A stretch of 64,000 nt of DNA from Mollicutes bacterium Phil14 (GCA_001940985.1 MSHB01000007.1:1-64000), one strand, 5' to 3'. Counted from the stretch's first letter, positions 34,912 through 44,392 are shown. Notes: generated by a model from the letters alone, not told the origin. Program-made: numbers and translations.

Positions 34912-36192
34912 CTAGTTTTCTAAATTTAAATTTTCTTCTTTTACTATATTTTTATCTTTTACTATGTCTTTAATGGCTTTAACTACTAAAACTATTAGAG
35001 TTATTGCTTGAACTATATAATTCTTAAAAGCATAGAAAGGTTGCATAGCAATAATTGCTAAACATATACCATAGAATAATTTATCCTCTTTACTAAAACT
35101 ATCAAAGTTTTTAAAATAGATAACAATTGGTGCTACTAATATTAACATTGTATAACCATATGCAACACCTTGGAATAATTCATATGTACAAATACTTAAT
35201 ATCATAAATTGCATTACTAATTTACTATTTTTTCTTAGAAGTGGTAAAACAATTGCCACAATTAACAATGAAAATCTTCCTAGTTTACTTAATATTCCTT
35301 GCAAAGCTTTTAAGTCACTTTTAGTAATTATTTCTAATAAATATACAAATTTAGAAATTGTACTATCTAATGAAATATTACTGAAATCTAAGTTTCTTCC
35401 TTCACCACCATTAAAGTGAGTAAAGTTATTCCAAATTTCTTTAATATTATTAAATCCACCTTTTGTTAGTAAGAATGGAATGAATAATAAAATTAGTGAA
35501 TACACTAACGTCTTAACAAAATCTAAAAATCTTCTTTCTTTGAAGAAAAAGAATAGGAGAATAATTGGATATATTTTTATGGCTACTGAACATGCTAAAC
35601 ATAAGTTTGCTAATTCTCTCACCCATCTTTTTTCACTATCATACATATAGAAAAATAATAAGGCAAATAGCAAAGCTGTTATTAAAACATTGCCTCTTCC
35701 AAAACAATAAATTAATGGTCCAAAGCAAAATACTGTCACTAATAGATATATTAATTCTTTTCCTTTAAAGCCACTCATCTTTTTAACAATCAATAAGATA
35801 ATTACAATATTAATTAAATAATATAAAATATAACTACATACAAATGATGGCGAGTTTTTCATATCCATTAAACTAATTTCACCTTTTACTAGTTGTTCTA
35901 AAGAACCAGAGCAAATAAGAGCGAATGGATAAAATATCAAATAAGCAAATGGGGGATAAATAGAATGAATATTATATTCATTTTTATATGGATTATCCAC
36001 TATACAATATGACAAATCTTCAGCAAAGTCAGAAAATAATTTCTTATCAAAAAGTATTAATACAGTGTTTTCATCTATTGCATGAATAACAATTGATGCA
36101 ATAATAGTTAAAACAAATAAAAATACTGAACAAACACAAACAAACTTTAAAACATTTTCACGAGTATTAAACTTAAATAAATTTTTAAACAT
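34912..36192 (-). CDS. GT87/DUF2029-type membrane glycosyltransferase
   Basis: A 426-residue polytopic protein with about ten transmembrane helices. An N-terminal helix is followed by an extracytoplasmic loop with DFAEDLSYCIVDNPYKNEYN and the motif YPPFAYLIFYPFAL, the pattern of the GT-C fold GT87 (alpha-mannosyltransferase-like) family that uses polyprenyl-phosphate sugars. The acidic residues in the first loop are the likely catalytic site. AAAGGTG before the start; promoter at 36222-36251. Donor and acceptor are unknown. Its downstream partner is the SGNH hydrolase. Confidence 0.75.
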   Translation of the reverse strand: MFKNLFKFNTRENVLKFVCVCSVFLFVLTIIASIVIHAIDENTVLILFDKKLFSDFAEDLSYCIVDNPYKNEYNIHSIYPPFAYLIFYPFALICSGSLEQLVKGEISLMDMKNSPSFVCSYILYYLINIVIILLIVKKMSGFKGKELIYLLVTVFCFGPLIYCFGRGNVLITALLFALLFFYMYDSEKRWVRELANLCLACSVAIKIYPIILLFFFFKERRFLDFVKTLVYSLILLFIPFLLTKGGFNNIKEIWNNFTHFNGGEGRNLDFSNISLDSTISKFVYLLEIITKSDLKALQGILSKLGRFSLLIVAIVLPLLRKNSKLVMQFMILSICTYELFQGVAYGYTMLILVAPIVIYFKNFDSFSKEDKLFYGICLAIIAMQPFYAFKNYIVQAITLIVLVVKAIKDIVKDKNIVKEENLNLEN

Positions 36193-36221
36193 ATATATAC
36201 ACCTTTCAAAATATTAACTCC

Positions 36222-36251
36222 ATTATACCATATATATATTTTTCTTTTCAA
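36222..36251 (-). promoter_or_regulatory. Promoter of the GT87-SGNH operon
   Basis: Minus-strand -35 TTGAAA (36246-36251), 18-base spacer ending in TGG (extended -10), -10 TATAAT (36222-36227). Confidence 0.7.
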
Positions 36252-36344
36252 GTTAGGAAATAAAATTATACGATTTTTATATGAATATCATTGTTTGTAT
36301 GATATAATATACTAACAATTAGGGAAAAACTGAGAGGTAATAAA

Positions 36345-37064
36345 ATGATAAGAAAAATTATAAAAATTAACGCAGAAGCTTGTAATGGATGTGGACTTTG
36401 TGTTAATGCTTGTAATGAAGGGGCAATAGGAATAGTAGATGGAAAAGCCAAACTACTAAGAGATGATTACTGCGATGGATTAGGTGATTGCTTACCTAGT
36501 TGCGCTGCTAATGCTATATCTTTTGAAGAAAGAGAAGCTAGTTCTTATAACCGCGAACTTGTAATGCAAAGAAAGCTTTTAAAACAATCAATGAGAAGAG
36601 CAATGCCAAGTAAAGTAAAAGAGAATAATGAAAAAATTGTTAGATCTCCTAAAGCCCAACTTGGTAGCATAAAAAAACCTCAGCCCACATTTAATGAACA
36701 AACAAGTTTGACTAATTGGCCAGTTCAAATAAAATTAATGTCCCCAATTTTCCCTTGTTTTGAAAAAAGCGATGTTTTAATTGCGGCTGATTGTACTGCC
36801 TATTCATATGCTAATTTCCATAATGATTTCATGAGTGGCAAAACTACTTTAATAGGTTGTCCAAAACTTGATAATATTGATTATAGCGAGAAACTATCTG
36901 AGGTGTTTTCAAGAAACAATGTTAATAGTGTCACTATAGTCAGAATGGATGTTCCTTGTTGCCGTGGAATTGAATTCGCAGTTAGAGAAGGAATTAGAAA
37001 AAGTGGAAAAGATATTGAACCAGAAACTATAATCATTTCAACAAAAGGTAAAATAATAAAATAA
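36345..37064 (+). CDS. Ferredoxin-domain protein (4Fe-4S)
   Basis: A 239-residue protein with a bacterial ferredoxin domain at the N-terminus: CNGCGLCVNACNEGAI then CDGLGDCLPSCAANAI, giving two possible clusters. The C-terminal half (ADCTAYSYANFHNDF, LIGCPKLDNIDYSEKL, MDVPCCRGIEFAVREG) has extra conserved-looking cysteines. This matches a family of ferredoxins of Firmicutes annotated only as '4Fe-4S binding protein', sometimes next to Rex or hydroxylamine-type enzymes. GAGAGG site; an extended -10 (TGATATAAT) lies at 36300-36308. Electron transfer partner unknown. Single-gene transcript with a terminator directly after it. Confidence 0.85.
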   Translation: MIRKIIKINAEACNGCGLCVNACNEGAIGIVDGKAKLLRDDYCDGLGDCLPSCAANAISFEEREASSYNRELVMQRKLLKQSMRRAMPSKVKENNEKIVRSPKAQLGSIKKPQPTFNEQTSLTNWPVQIKLMSPIFPCFEKSDVLIAADCTAYSYANFHNDFMSGKTTLIGCPKLDNIDYSEKLSEVFSRNNVNSVTIVRMDVPCCRGIEFAVREGIRKSGKDIEPETIIISTKGKIIK

Positions 37065-37070
37065 AAACGA

Positions 37071-37117
37071 CCCTTTAGTTTTAAATATCTATTTTTAGAT
37101 ATTACTAAAGGGTTTTT
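37071..37117 (+). terminator. Bidirectional terminator between converging genes
   Basis: Stem CCCTTTAGT/ACTAAAGGG with an inner ATATCT/AGATAT stem, followed by TTTTT on the plus strand and a T-rich stretch on the other. It serves the ferredoxin gene and the ParB-like gene ending at 37130. Confidence 0.8.
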
Positions 37118-37129
37118 ATTATAACAAGT

Positions 37130-37732
37130 TTAGTTACTTTCGTTCATTTTTTTCCTTATTTTCTTTTTAATTTTACAATACAACTCTTCACTTAATTCTT
37201 CATTTAGAGCATTCATTTCATCATCTGGTATCCAACTTTTATTAAAGTCGGTTTCTTTAAAAAGTGAGATTAATCCTGTAAGTTGTTTAAGACGTAAGAT
37301 TTCTTCCGGTTCCATTCCCAAGTGTTTAGAAATCCATTCATCACTCCTTCCAAGTTCATGAAGATCTTTAATAATATTTGACATTAAGTCAACGTCATGA
37401 CTTCCTCTAGCACGGTTGTGTCTAATAGTACTTGCCATTCTGTTTCCTAAGTCTTTATCAATTACTGAAACAGGTAGCATTCCACCTTCTCTTTCATATA
37501 TATCAGCATTTTCTAACATTACTCTGTACCTATGAAAACCATCAACTATTATATAATTATCACTTTCTTTATTGTAATAACATACGATTGGCATTGTATA
37601 CCCATCTTCTTTTATACTTTCATAAAGTAATTTCATTTCTGGAGTAGCAACTGAATTAGGATTATAATCATTAGGACTAATCTTTTCAATTGGAACAGAA
37701 ATTACATTATATACTGGGCTTTTATAATTCAT
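37130..37732 (-). CDS. ibrB: IbrB-like ParB/sulfiredoxin-fold protein
   Basis: A 200-residue protein with the ParB-type nucleotide-binding core: VPIEKISPNDYNPN, LLYESIKEDGYTMPIVCYY and IVDGFHRYRVMLE, followed by an HTH-like segment (GRSDEWISKHLGMEPEEILRL). It overlaps the 3' end of the PAPS-reductase-like gene by 11 bases. That pairing is the hallmark of IbrA/IbrB, first described as a regulator pair in E. coli. It is not chromosomal ParB, since no parA or parS is nearby. Biochemical function is unknown; ParB-fold proteins can bind CTP. Confidence 0.8.
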   Translation of the reverse strand: MNYKSPVYNVISVPIEKISPNDYNPNSVATPEMKLLYESIKEDGYTMPIVCYYNKESDNYIIVDGFHRYRVMLENADIYEREGGMLPVSVIDKDLGNRMASTIRHNRARGSHDVDLMSNIIKDLHELGRSDEWISKHLGMEPEEILRLKQLTGLISLFKETDFNKSWIPDDEMNALNEELSEELYCKIKKKIRKKMNESN

Positions 37733-39053
37733 TTTCTTTCTCCTCCCACGTTTTATACTTATCTTTAATTGTCTTTATGGCAAAATATTGTTCTCTAGTT
37801 AGACCAAATCCCATAAACCTACACATATGATCATTTTTCAAAATACAATAACACATTCTTTTCCAACTAGGAACATCTCTTGTTGTTTTAATATCATCAG
37901 TATCATCAGGTATTTTTTCTAAAAATATAATTCGTGATTCTTTTAAAACTGTATAGTTTGAAATTCCGTTTCTTTTTATTTTATAGCCTCTATCAACTAA
38001 TTCCTTTATCGTTATTTCCTCTAAGCCTCCACCAATAGTATGCCAAAACTTTAAAGAAGTTTTAAATTTTGAAACATATCCATCTCTTGCTTTTTTTGGC
38101 AAAGTTAAAAGTAAAAACTTAGTGTATGACTCCCAAGTGTGCCCTTTTGGTAAAGTTATATTTTTATATCCTAAGGCTTTACTTTTTCCATAGATATTAC
38201 CAAAGTTAACGCCACAAACTCTTCCTAAAAGTCTTGCCCAAGTTGAAGGATCAATTACTCGATATAAATTTAAACTTTCTACCGCGTATTCATTAAATGG
38301 TGAAGCTACTCGCATTTGACTTGGATTTACACCAGCCATATAAAACATATCATAAAGTTTATTATAAGAATAAGAATTTTTATATATGGCATGCCAAACA
38401 TCACTAGTGGTCCAATCATATAAAGGTGAAGCTGCCCAAACATTTTTAAATTGATTTGTGATATAACATCTTTTTTTATAACCATATTTTTTATTCAAAA
38501 ATCCATTATATCTTTGCAAAGACTCTTCAGCTCTAATTCCTAACAAACAAACAGTTGGCTTATCACCATGAGATATACGATACCATCTTCCAAATTGTTT
38601 TGCTAAATCTTCTTGATGCATTTTATATTTATATGTAGTAATTTTATTGTTTTCTAAATTAATAACATAGTCTTTATCAGGCAGTTCTCTTACCCAATCT
38701 TTTTCTTTTTCGTCATCCCAAGGATACCAAAAAATATCTTCATTGCTTAATGAAGTTCTTGTTGCCATAGGAAGACATACCCAATATAGTTCAGCTTCTT
38801 CTTTGTATTTCTCCATTGTCTTTTCAACATATTCAGTAGTGTAACAATATTGTGCTTCAAAATCTTGGTGAAAAATTCCAATTTTTCTATCAGGATAATA
38901 CTTTCTTTTAAAGTCCATTACTAAATCAAGTAATACACCACTATCCTTACCACCTGAAAAAGAAACGTATATATTATCGAATTCTTTGAAAATGAATCTT
39001 AATCTACACTGTAAAGCATCATAAACATTCATTTCTAAATATTTTTTGTACAT
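37722..39053 (-). CDS. ibrA: IbrA-like PAPS-reductase family protein (DUF3440)
   Basis: A 443-residue protein of the adenine-nucleotide alpha-hydrolase superfamily. The PP-loop is VSFSGGKDSGVLLDLV at about 30-45, followed by IGIFHQDFEAQY and, later, the DUF3440 region (WAASPLYDWTTSDVWHAIYKN, YMAGVNPSQMRVASPFNEYA, WARLLGRVCGVNFG). AAGGTGG site. It shares the ATP-pyrophosphatase core of CysH and of DndC, but partner and layout match IbrA rather than phosphorothioation systems, because no DndA/D/E is present. Probable role: nucleotide-dependent regulation or sulfur transfer; unproven. Confidence 0.85.
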   Translation of the reverse strand: MYKKYLEMNVYDALQCRLRFIFKEFDNIYVSFSGGKDSGVLLDLVMDFKRKYYPDRKIGIFHQDFEAQYCYTTEYVEKTMEKYKEEAELYWVCLPMATRTSLSNEDIFWYPWDDEKEKDWVRELPDKDYVINLENNKITTYKYKMHQEDLAKQFGRWYRISHGDKPTVCLLGIRAEESLQRYNGFLNKKYGYKKRCYITNQFKNVWAASPLYDWTTSDVWHAIYKNSYSYNKLYDMFYMAGVNPSQMRVASPFNEYAVESLNLYRVIDPSTWARLLGRVCGVNFGNIYGKSKALGYKNITLPKGHTWESYTKFLLLTLPKKARDGYVSKFKTSLKFWHTIGGGLEEITIKELVDRGYKIKRNGISNYTVLKESRIIFLEKIPDDTDDIKTTRDVPSWKRMCYCILKNDHMCRFMGFGLTREQYFAIKTIKDKYKTWEEKENEL

Positions 39054-39126
39054 TTTACCACCTTCCAGTAATTGACATTTTTCTACATTTCTATTTTACC
39101 ATATTTTTCCAATTTGTAAATAGTTT

Positions 39127-39154
39127 AAAAAAATGCAAGTATATTAATACCTGC
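39127..39154 (-). terminator. Terminator after rimO
   Basis: Minus strand: stem GCAGGTAT/ATACTTGC (imperfect) with short loop, followed by seven T, just beyond the rimO stop codon. Confidence 0.75.
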
Positions 39155-39156
39155 AC

Positions 39157-40476
39157 TTATTTTACAATTTCACCAAATATATCATAAAAATCTATATCAA
39201 CTATTCTACACAAATATTTTTTTGATATCTCTAGTTTTTCATCACTTTTTATAATTATTTCACCATCTATATCATCAGGAGCATACATATAACCTCTTGC
39301 ATAATATAAACCAGCTTCTTCATCGTATGATTCAATAATACAATCATATGTATTATTTAAATATCTTTTATTTTGGTCTAGGGAAATCCATTTTTGCATT
39401 TCCATTATTTCATTTAATCTATCTTCTTTAACTTGTTTAGGCACTTGAGGACGCATATAGTATGCTTTTGTATTTTCTTCTTTTGAATATGCAAAAGCTC
39501 CTAAATGGTCAAATTTATTTCTCTTGATAAATCTTTTCAAAATTTCAAAATCTTTCTCACTCTCATGAGGGAAACCTAGCATTACTGTCGTTCTAATAAC
39601 GGCTTCTGGTATTTCTTCTTTAATCTTATCAAGCAAAGAATTTAAGAACTCTTCGTCTCCTCTTCTTCCCATCCATTTTAATACTTTACTTGAAGCATGT
39701 TGAATAGGGATATCAAAATAAGGTAATACTTTATCATTGTTTTTGATTGTTGAAATTAATTCATCAGTAATTTCATCAGGATACAAATATAATAATCTTA
39801 TTACATAATCTCCTTCAACTTCTGTCAATTTATTAATAAGTTGAGCTAAATTTGTATTTTTTAAATCTATTCCATACTTTGTTAAATCTTGACTAATCAA
39901 ACATATTTCTTTTCTATTAGTAGATACTAAATATTTAAATTCACTAATAATATCTTCTTCTTTTCTACTAACAAATGTTCCTCTAATCAACGGTATAGCA
40001 CAATAAGCACAACAGTTATTACATCCTTCACTTATCTTTAAATATGCAAGGTGTTTGGGTGTTGATATAATTCTATTTTCAAAAGATAAGCATTTATTTT
40101 GATAATTCGTATCTCCCATAAGTCCCATTATTAAATCACCAAAATGATAGTAGTCTCTAATTGGGATATACAAATCAACTTCAGGAATCGCTTCTTTTAA
40201 TTCATCTAAGTATCTTTGAACTAAACATCCTGTAGCCACAACCTTAGCTCCGTTTTCTTGTTTATATTTCAAACAATCTAAGATAGTAGAAATAGCTTCA
40301 TTTTTAGCACTTTCGATAAATCCACATGTATTTATGATAATTACATCAGCTTCACTTAAATCTGTTATAATCTCAACATCCATTTTATCGAAAAGACCTA
40401 ATATCATCTCACTATCAACTAAGTTTTTTTCACATCCTAAAGATACTAACCCTAATTTCATTTTCTTTGTTTTCAT
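39157..40476 (-). CDS. rimO: RimO, ribosomal protein S12 methylthiotransferase
   Basis: A 439-residue radical SAM methylthiotransferase. The N-terminal UPF0004 domain has the three cluster cysteines in VSLGCEKNLVDSE, IIINTCGFIESAK and VVATGCLVQRY. The radical SAM motif is CNNCCAYCAIP; a C-terminal TRAM-like domain ends near FYDIFGEIVK. The GCEKN spelling and the pattern RDYYHFGDL fit RimO, which modifies S12 Asp89, rather than MiaB. AGGAG site. Full length. Confidence 0.92.
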   Translation of the reverse strand: MKTKKMKLGLVSLGCEKNLVDSEMILGLFDKMDVEIITDLSEADVIIINTCGFIESAKNEAISTILDCLKYKQENGAKVVATGCLVQRYLDELKEAIPEVDLYIPIRDYYHFGDLIMGLMGDTNYQNKCLSFENRIISTPKHLAYLKISEGCNNCCAYCAIPLIRGTFVSRKEEDIISEFKYLVSTNRKEICLISQDLTKYGIDLKNTNLAQLINKLTEVEGDYVIRLLYLYPDEITDELISTIKNNDKVLPYFDIPIQHASSKVLKWMGRRGDEEFLNSLLDKIKEEIPEAVIRTTVMLGFPHESEKDFEILKRFIKRNKFDHLGAFAYSKEENTKAYYMRPQVPKQVKEDRLNEIMEMQKWISLDQNKRYLNNTYDCIIESYDEEAGLYYARGYMYAPDDIDGEIIIKSDEKLEISKKYLCRIVDIDFYDIFGEIVK

Positions 40477-40493
40477 TATATATACTCCTATTT

Positions 40494-41360
40494 TTAAAAT
40501 AAACTTATTTGCCTAAATTCTTGGGGAAACTCATGCAAATATGAAAATAAATAATCATTGCCTAATATGATATTCCTTTTTTTACATTCACTAACTAATA
40601 ATTGATATAACCTCTTGCTATTTTTAGAGTTTACTTCATAGCTATTTCCATATTCTTTTATATATCTTTCTTTTAAAGAAGGAAAACTTTCGTCTAACTT
40701 CTTATAAAAATATTCTCTATTACCTTCTCTTAAAGTAAGTCCAAAACCAAAAAATATTATACCATATACCTTACACTCTTCAATATAGTCAAGTAGTTGC
40801 AATAGATTTTCTTCAGTATCATTAATATATGGTAAGAAAGGACAAAGCCAAACAATAGTCTTAATACCTTCTCTTTGTAACTTCTTTAACATCTTAACTC
40901 TTTCAGAAGTTACACTAACATTGGGTTCAACTATTTTACAAAGTTTATCCGAAGCTGTTGTTAAAGTCACTTCAACAACCACTTTTGATTTTTCGTTTAT
41001 TTTCTTAAGCAAATCTAAATCTCTAAGCAATAGTGTTGATTTCGTTTGAATCGCTATTCCTGCTTTATATTTTTCAATTACTTCTAAGCATTTTCTAGTG
41101 TATTCTAATTCTTTTTCTAAGTGACAATAAGGGTCACCCATAGCACCTGTTGAAATCATTATTTTCCTATTTCTTTTCAGAAGCAATTCTTTTTCTAACA
41201 TCATCGGAGCATCTTTTTTCACTTCAACATCAGTAAAGTCATCTCCAATGTGGTAGCACACACTTCTTGAATCACAGTATATGCATCCATGTGTACAGCC
41301 ACGATAAATGTTCATTCCGTTATCCTTAGATAAAATAGTTTGATATTCTTTATAATGCAT
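40494..41360 (-). CDS. Radical SAM protein of the SPL-like family
   Basis: A 288-residue protein starting at 41360 behind GAGG. The cluster motif is CTHGCIYC within MNIYRGCTHGCIYCDSRS, typical of the SplB/'Rv2578c-like' radical SAM family found in many Firmicutes. Later blocks are IMISTGAMGDPYCHLE and VEVTLTTASDKLCKIVEP. No spore photoproduct role can be concluded. Substrate unknown. The gene lies 17 bases upstream of rimO on the same strand. Confidence 0.85.
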   Translation of the reverse strand: MHYKEYQTILSKDNGMNIYRGCTHGCIYCDSRSVCYHIGDDFTDVEVKKDAPMMLEKELLLKRNRKIMISTGAMGDPYCHLEKELEYTRKCLEVIEKYKAGIAIQTKSTLLLRDLDLLKKINEKSKVVVEVTLTTASDKLCKIVEPNVSVTSERVKMLKKLQREGIKTIVWLCPFLPYINDTEENLLQLLDYIEECKVYGIIFFGFGLTLREGNREYFYKKLDESFPSLKERYIKEYGNSYEVNSKNSKRLYQLLVSECKKRNIILGNDYLFSYLHEFPQEFRQISLF

Positions 41361-41403
41361 ATAAATTTCCTCTTGAATAATTTTAACATATATTTTAAAA
41401 AAT

Positions 41404-41448
41404 ATAAAGGCTATTTTAGTTCTAATTTTATAGAATCCTAAAATAGCC
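41404..41448 (-). terminator. Strong terminator after the HdeD-family gene
   Basis: Perfect 11-bp stem GGCTATTTTAG/CTAAAATAGCC with an inner TTCTA/TAGAA pairing; T-rich sequence follows on the minus strand (TTTATATTTTTT). Confidence 0.8.
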
Positions 41449-41474
41449 ATCTTTAAAAAGGTTTATTAATTTTT

Positions 41475-42059
41475 TTAATCTAAATCAATATAATTATATC
41501 CTTCAAGGAATTTTTTCTTAGCTGTACGAACCTTGCGACTGAAAACAAGTGTTTTAACTAAATCACAAACTCCATCAACTATTAAACAAATACCAGCAAC
41601 CATAGTTATTGTATCTAGAGTAGTTGAAAACATTACAAATCCTCCTAGAGCTATTGTAACTATTGAAATCAAAAGTAATACTACCCAACCACTTATACGA
41701 GCACTTGCGCAGTAGAGACTATCTACTAAACTAATACTACCATCAATAACAATATACACGCCAAAGATTATTGGTAAGATATTTTTTATAACATCAGGAT
41801 ACACTAAACAGAATATTCCAAGCAACATGAAAGAAACACCAGATATTAGCAAATGTCCTCCAAGTAAAAATCCATAAGCAATTGAAGCTATAATTATTAC
41901 TGAACTAATACATATCAATATGATTCCTCCAACTGTGCATAAAGCATCTGTTGAATCACTAGGAAATACCATAAATAAAACACCTAATGCTATTAATAAA
42001 ATAGAAGAAATAATTGTCTCTAATTTAAACTTTTGAAATAACTTTTTAATTTGCTCCAT
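41475..42059 (-). CDS. HdeD/DUF308 family membrane protein
   Basis: A 194-residue protein with six transmembrane helices in three repeated pairs (IISSILLIALGVLFMVF, GGIILICISSVIIIAS, HLLISGVSFMLLGIFCLV, ILPIIFGVYIVIDGSISL, WVVLLLISIVTIALGGFVMF, VAGICLIVDGVCDLV). The repeating 'G-x-x-x-I-x-D-G' elements are typical of HdeD/DUF308. Start at 42059 behind AGGAGTG. Family members are linked to acid stress in enterics; here function is unknown. Confidence 0.85.
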   Translation of the reverse strand: MEQIKKLFQKFKLETIISSILLIALGVLFMVFPSDSTDALCTVGGIILICISSVIIIASIAYGFLLGGHLLISGVSFMLLGIFCLVYPDVIKNILPIIFGVYIVIDGSISLVDSLYCASARISGWVVLLLISIVTIALGGFVMFSTTLDTITMVAGICLIVDGVCDLVKTLVFSRKVRTAKKKFLEGYNYIDLD

Positions 42060-42180
42060 TTTTTTCACTCCTTAACTTATATTATTATTCTACTATAATT
42101 ATATTTTATATTCAACAACAAACCCATAAATTTTGTTCATTTATGTACATTTTTAAAGATTTGTCGCAAATTGAGTAATA

Positions 42181-42662
42181 CTATTTTTCACAATAAAAAC
42201 TAAGTATACTTATATTACTGTCACACTTATCAACAAAATTTAAGAATCTATCAGTTTCAATCATTTTTTTTAATTTTGTTGAGAAAGCTAAAAAATAGAA
42301 CAAAATAAAATGAATATAAATTAATGCTCCTAAAAGTAGCATTGCTACTAAGTTGCTGCTTGATTTTGTTTGTGAAGTAACTTTTCCATCACTATAATAA
42401 GTATCTACTCTATATGTTGTAGAAGAATATAGAGGTGATATCTTATAAAGTACATATACAAAAATATTACAATTAATGCATAAGAAAAGAACAAATATAG
42501 TAAAGATATAATCTCTAGAACCATTAAGAATTATTTCTTTTAATTCTGGGCTATAATAAGTAAGATAATTACAAGCCAATATATAAACTTAATTATACCT
42601 GATAAGAAATTAATAATTTTTCTTAAAACGACAACTCTTCTATCTTCAGTTGCAAAAAGCAT
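42181..42662 (-). pseudogene. Frameshifted membrane-protein gene (downstream of a pair)
   Basis: The first half starts at ATG 42662 behind AAAGGA and reads MLFATEDRRVVVLRKIINF, then a transmembrane helix (IYWLVIILLIIA). The remainder lies in another frame: PELKEIILNGSRDYIFTIF, a helix, a loop with DTYYSDGKVTSQTKSSS, and a last helix, ending at 42181. The frames must be joined near 42555. The repaired product would be about 160 residues with three helices. Family unrecognised. It overlaps the end of the upstream broken gene, so the two once formed an operon. Confidence 0.5.
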
Positions 42663-42997
42663 GGTCCTTTTGCAAATAGAGGAGAAAAGTATTGTTTGAA
42701 AAATGTTAGAAAACCAATATGATTCATAAGGTATTCATAATTAGCATAAATTGCTTCATCACGTTTTGAACTAATAAAAAAGTCAACTAATTCTAATAGG
42801 TTTGCACCTAATATAACTATTATTAAAATTTTATCATCATCATATACACATTTACCAAAAAGTTCATACTTTTCGCTAAGCCAAGAAACCTGTTTTTTTT
42901 ACACAAAGATAATATGCACCTATCGCTATAAGTGCTAATAAAAAATCGTAATTAGTTTTTTTGGAAAGGGTTTTGCTTTGTTAAATTTTATACTCAT
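42623..42997 (-). pseudogene. Doubly frameshifted small gene
   Basis: Reads MSIKFNKAKPFPKK, then after a run of seven A another frame (NYDFLLALIAIGAYYLCVKK), then after a second A-run a third frame (QVSWLSEKYELFGKCVYDD through LQLKIEELSF), ending at 42623-42625. Repaired length is about 120 residues with one or two hydrophobic helices. GGAAAT precedes the start. I do not recognise the protein. Two homopolymer slips in one gene suggest decay or sequence errors. Confidence 0.5.
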
Positions 42998-43007
42998 TGT
43001 TATTTCC

Positions 43008-44108
43008 TTATTTAGAAAAATATTTAGCTATTTTTTGCATTTTATTTTGTTGATCAACTTTAAAAGGACAACGCCTATTACAATGTCCACATTTTAGACA
43101 TGCACCAGCTTTCACTTTTAATTTATCATAATGATCATGAGCCATTTTGTCACCAGCAAGTGATAAATCATAATATTTATTAACAATACCAATATCTATG
43201 CCAGCTGGACATGGTTGGCAGTGATTACAGTAAACACAATGTCCTAAAGCTTTATCAGGTGTAAAACTAGCAATTACAGAGTAGTCTCTTTCTTCTTGGG
43301 TTGAAGATGGATAAGCTAAAAGCTCATCTAAGTCTTTTAGGTTACGTACTCCTGGAACAACACTTAAAACGGCAGGGCGATCAAGACAGTACTTAATACA
43401 TTGATTTTTAGTTAAAGCTTTACGGAATGGAGAAGTGTTATCTTGTAAAAGTTGACCGCCATGGAATGGTTTCATTACTGATATACCAACACCATCTTTC
43501 TCACAACGACGGAATAATTCCGCACGTTCATTAGTAGTACCAATACCATATTCATCACCACACTCTAAGTCATATGCTGGGTTTATAGAAAACATCATCA
43601 TATCCATTATACCAGTATCAAGAAGCTTATGGGCAACACTTGGAGTATGAGAAGAAAAACCAATATGTTTTACTATTCCTTTTTCTTTTAAACTTTTTAC
43701 ATAATCTAAAATCTTATTTCTTTTAATATCTTCAATGTCACTTTCTTCATCTACGCAATGAAGAAAACCGAAATCAACATAGTCAGTATTTAATGCTTTA
43801 AGTTCCCATTCAAAAGTATCTTTTATTGTTTTTAAATCACGAGACCATCCATATTCTCCATTTTCTTTATATATAGCCCCAAAGTGTAATTGGAAATATA
43901 CCTTTTCACGATTTTTGGCAATTGCTCGTCCGAATGGTTCATAAACACTTTTTCCACCAGCACATAAATCAAAAAAATTAATTCCATTTTCTATAGCTTT
44001 TTCAATTACTGCTTGTATTTCTTCTGGTTTAGTATTTTGTATTCCTCCCATACCTAAACCTAAAACACCTATTCTTTCATTCCCATGAGGAAGTTTTCTG
44101 TATTCCAT
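43008..44108 (-). CDS. Aldo/keto reductase with C-terminal ferredoxin domain
   Basis: A 366-residue protein. N-terminal TIM-barrel AKR domain (RKLPHGNERIGVLGLGMGGIQ, GINFFDLCAGGKSVYEPFG, YVDFGFLHCVDEE, KHIGFSSHTPSVAHKLL) and a C-terminal 4Fe-4S domain (CVYCNHCQPCPAGIDI and CLKCGHCNRRCPF). The usual catalytic lysine region reads VYFQLHFG, as in the Fe-S AKR subgroup, so canonical aldo/keto chemistry is doubtful. Start at 44108 (ATG) lies about 13 bases after AAAGGAG; an earlier start is possible. Follows a tRNA gene on the same strand. Confidence 0.88.
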   Translation of the reverse strand: MEYRKLPHGNERIGVLGLGMGGIQNTKPEEIQAVIEKAIENGINFFDLCAGGKSVYEPFGRAIAKNREKVYFQLHFGAIYKENGEYGWSRDLKTIKDTFEWELKALNTDYVDFGFLHCVDEESDIEDIKRNKILDYVKSLKEKGIVKHIGFSSHTPSVAHKLLDTGIMDMMMFSINPAYDLECGDEYGIGTTNERAELFRRCEKDGVGISVMKPFHGGQLLQDNTSPFRKALTKNQCIKYCLDRPAVLSVVPGVRNLKDLDELLAYPSSTQEERDYSVIASFTPDKALGHCVYCNHCQPCPAGIDIGIVNKYYDLSLAGDKMAHDHYDKLKVKAGACLKCGHCNRRCPFKVDQQNKMQKIAKYFSK

Positions 44109-44226
44109 ATTATTTTTCAAACTCCTTTCTAACGATATTTTTCTTTTAAAATGATTTTTACTACATTTATTAAAAAAAACACCACCAGTTTTATTTGACA
44201 GTGATTCCATTTATTTTTCTAGATAA

Positions 44227-44303
44227 TGGCGTCCCACAGCAGATTCGAACTGCTGGCAGCCCGCTTAGGAGGCGGGTCCTCTATCCTGCTGAGGTAGTGG
44301 GAC
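44227..44303 (-). tRNA. tRNA-Arg (anticodon CCT)
   Basis: A 77-nt cloverleaf: acceptor GTCCCAC/GTGGGAC, D arm with CCTCAGCAGGATAGAGG, anticodon stem CCCGC/GCGGG with loop CTCCTAA (anticodon CCT, reading AGG), T arm GCAGTTCGAATCTGC, discriminator G and encoded CCA. Confidence 0.96.
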
Positions 44304-44392
44304 ATATGTTTATTATAACATAAATAATTAATAATTGAAATAGCTAAATACATATTTTATTTTTTTTAGAATAATATTAATTGAGGCGAATT

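Noticed and set aside
37722-39053. DndC of a DNA phosphorothioation system
   Set aside because: The DUF3440 region and the ParB-fold partner match IbrA/IbrB; no dndA, dndD or dndE genes are present.
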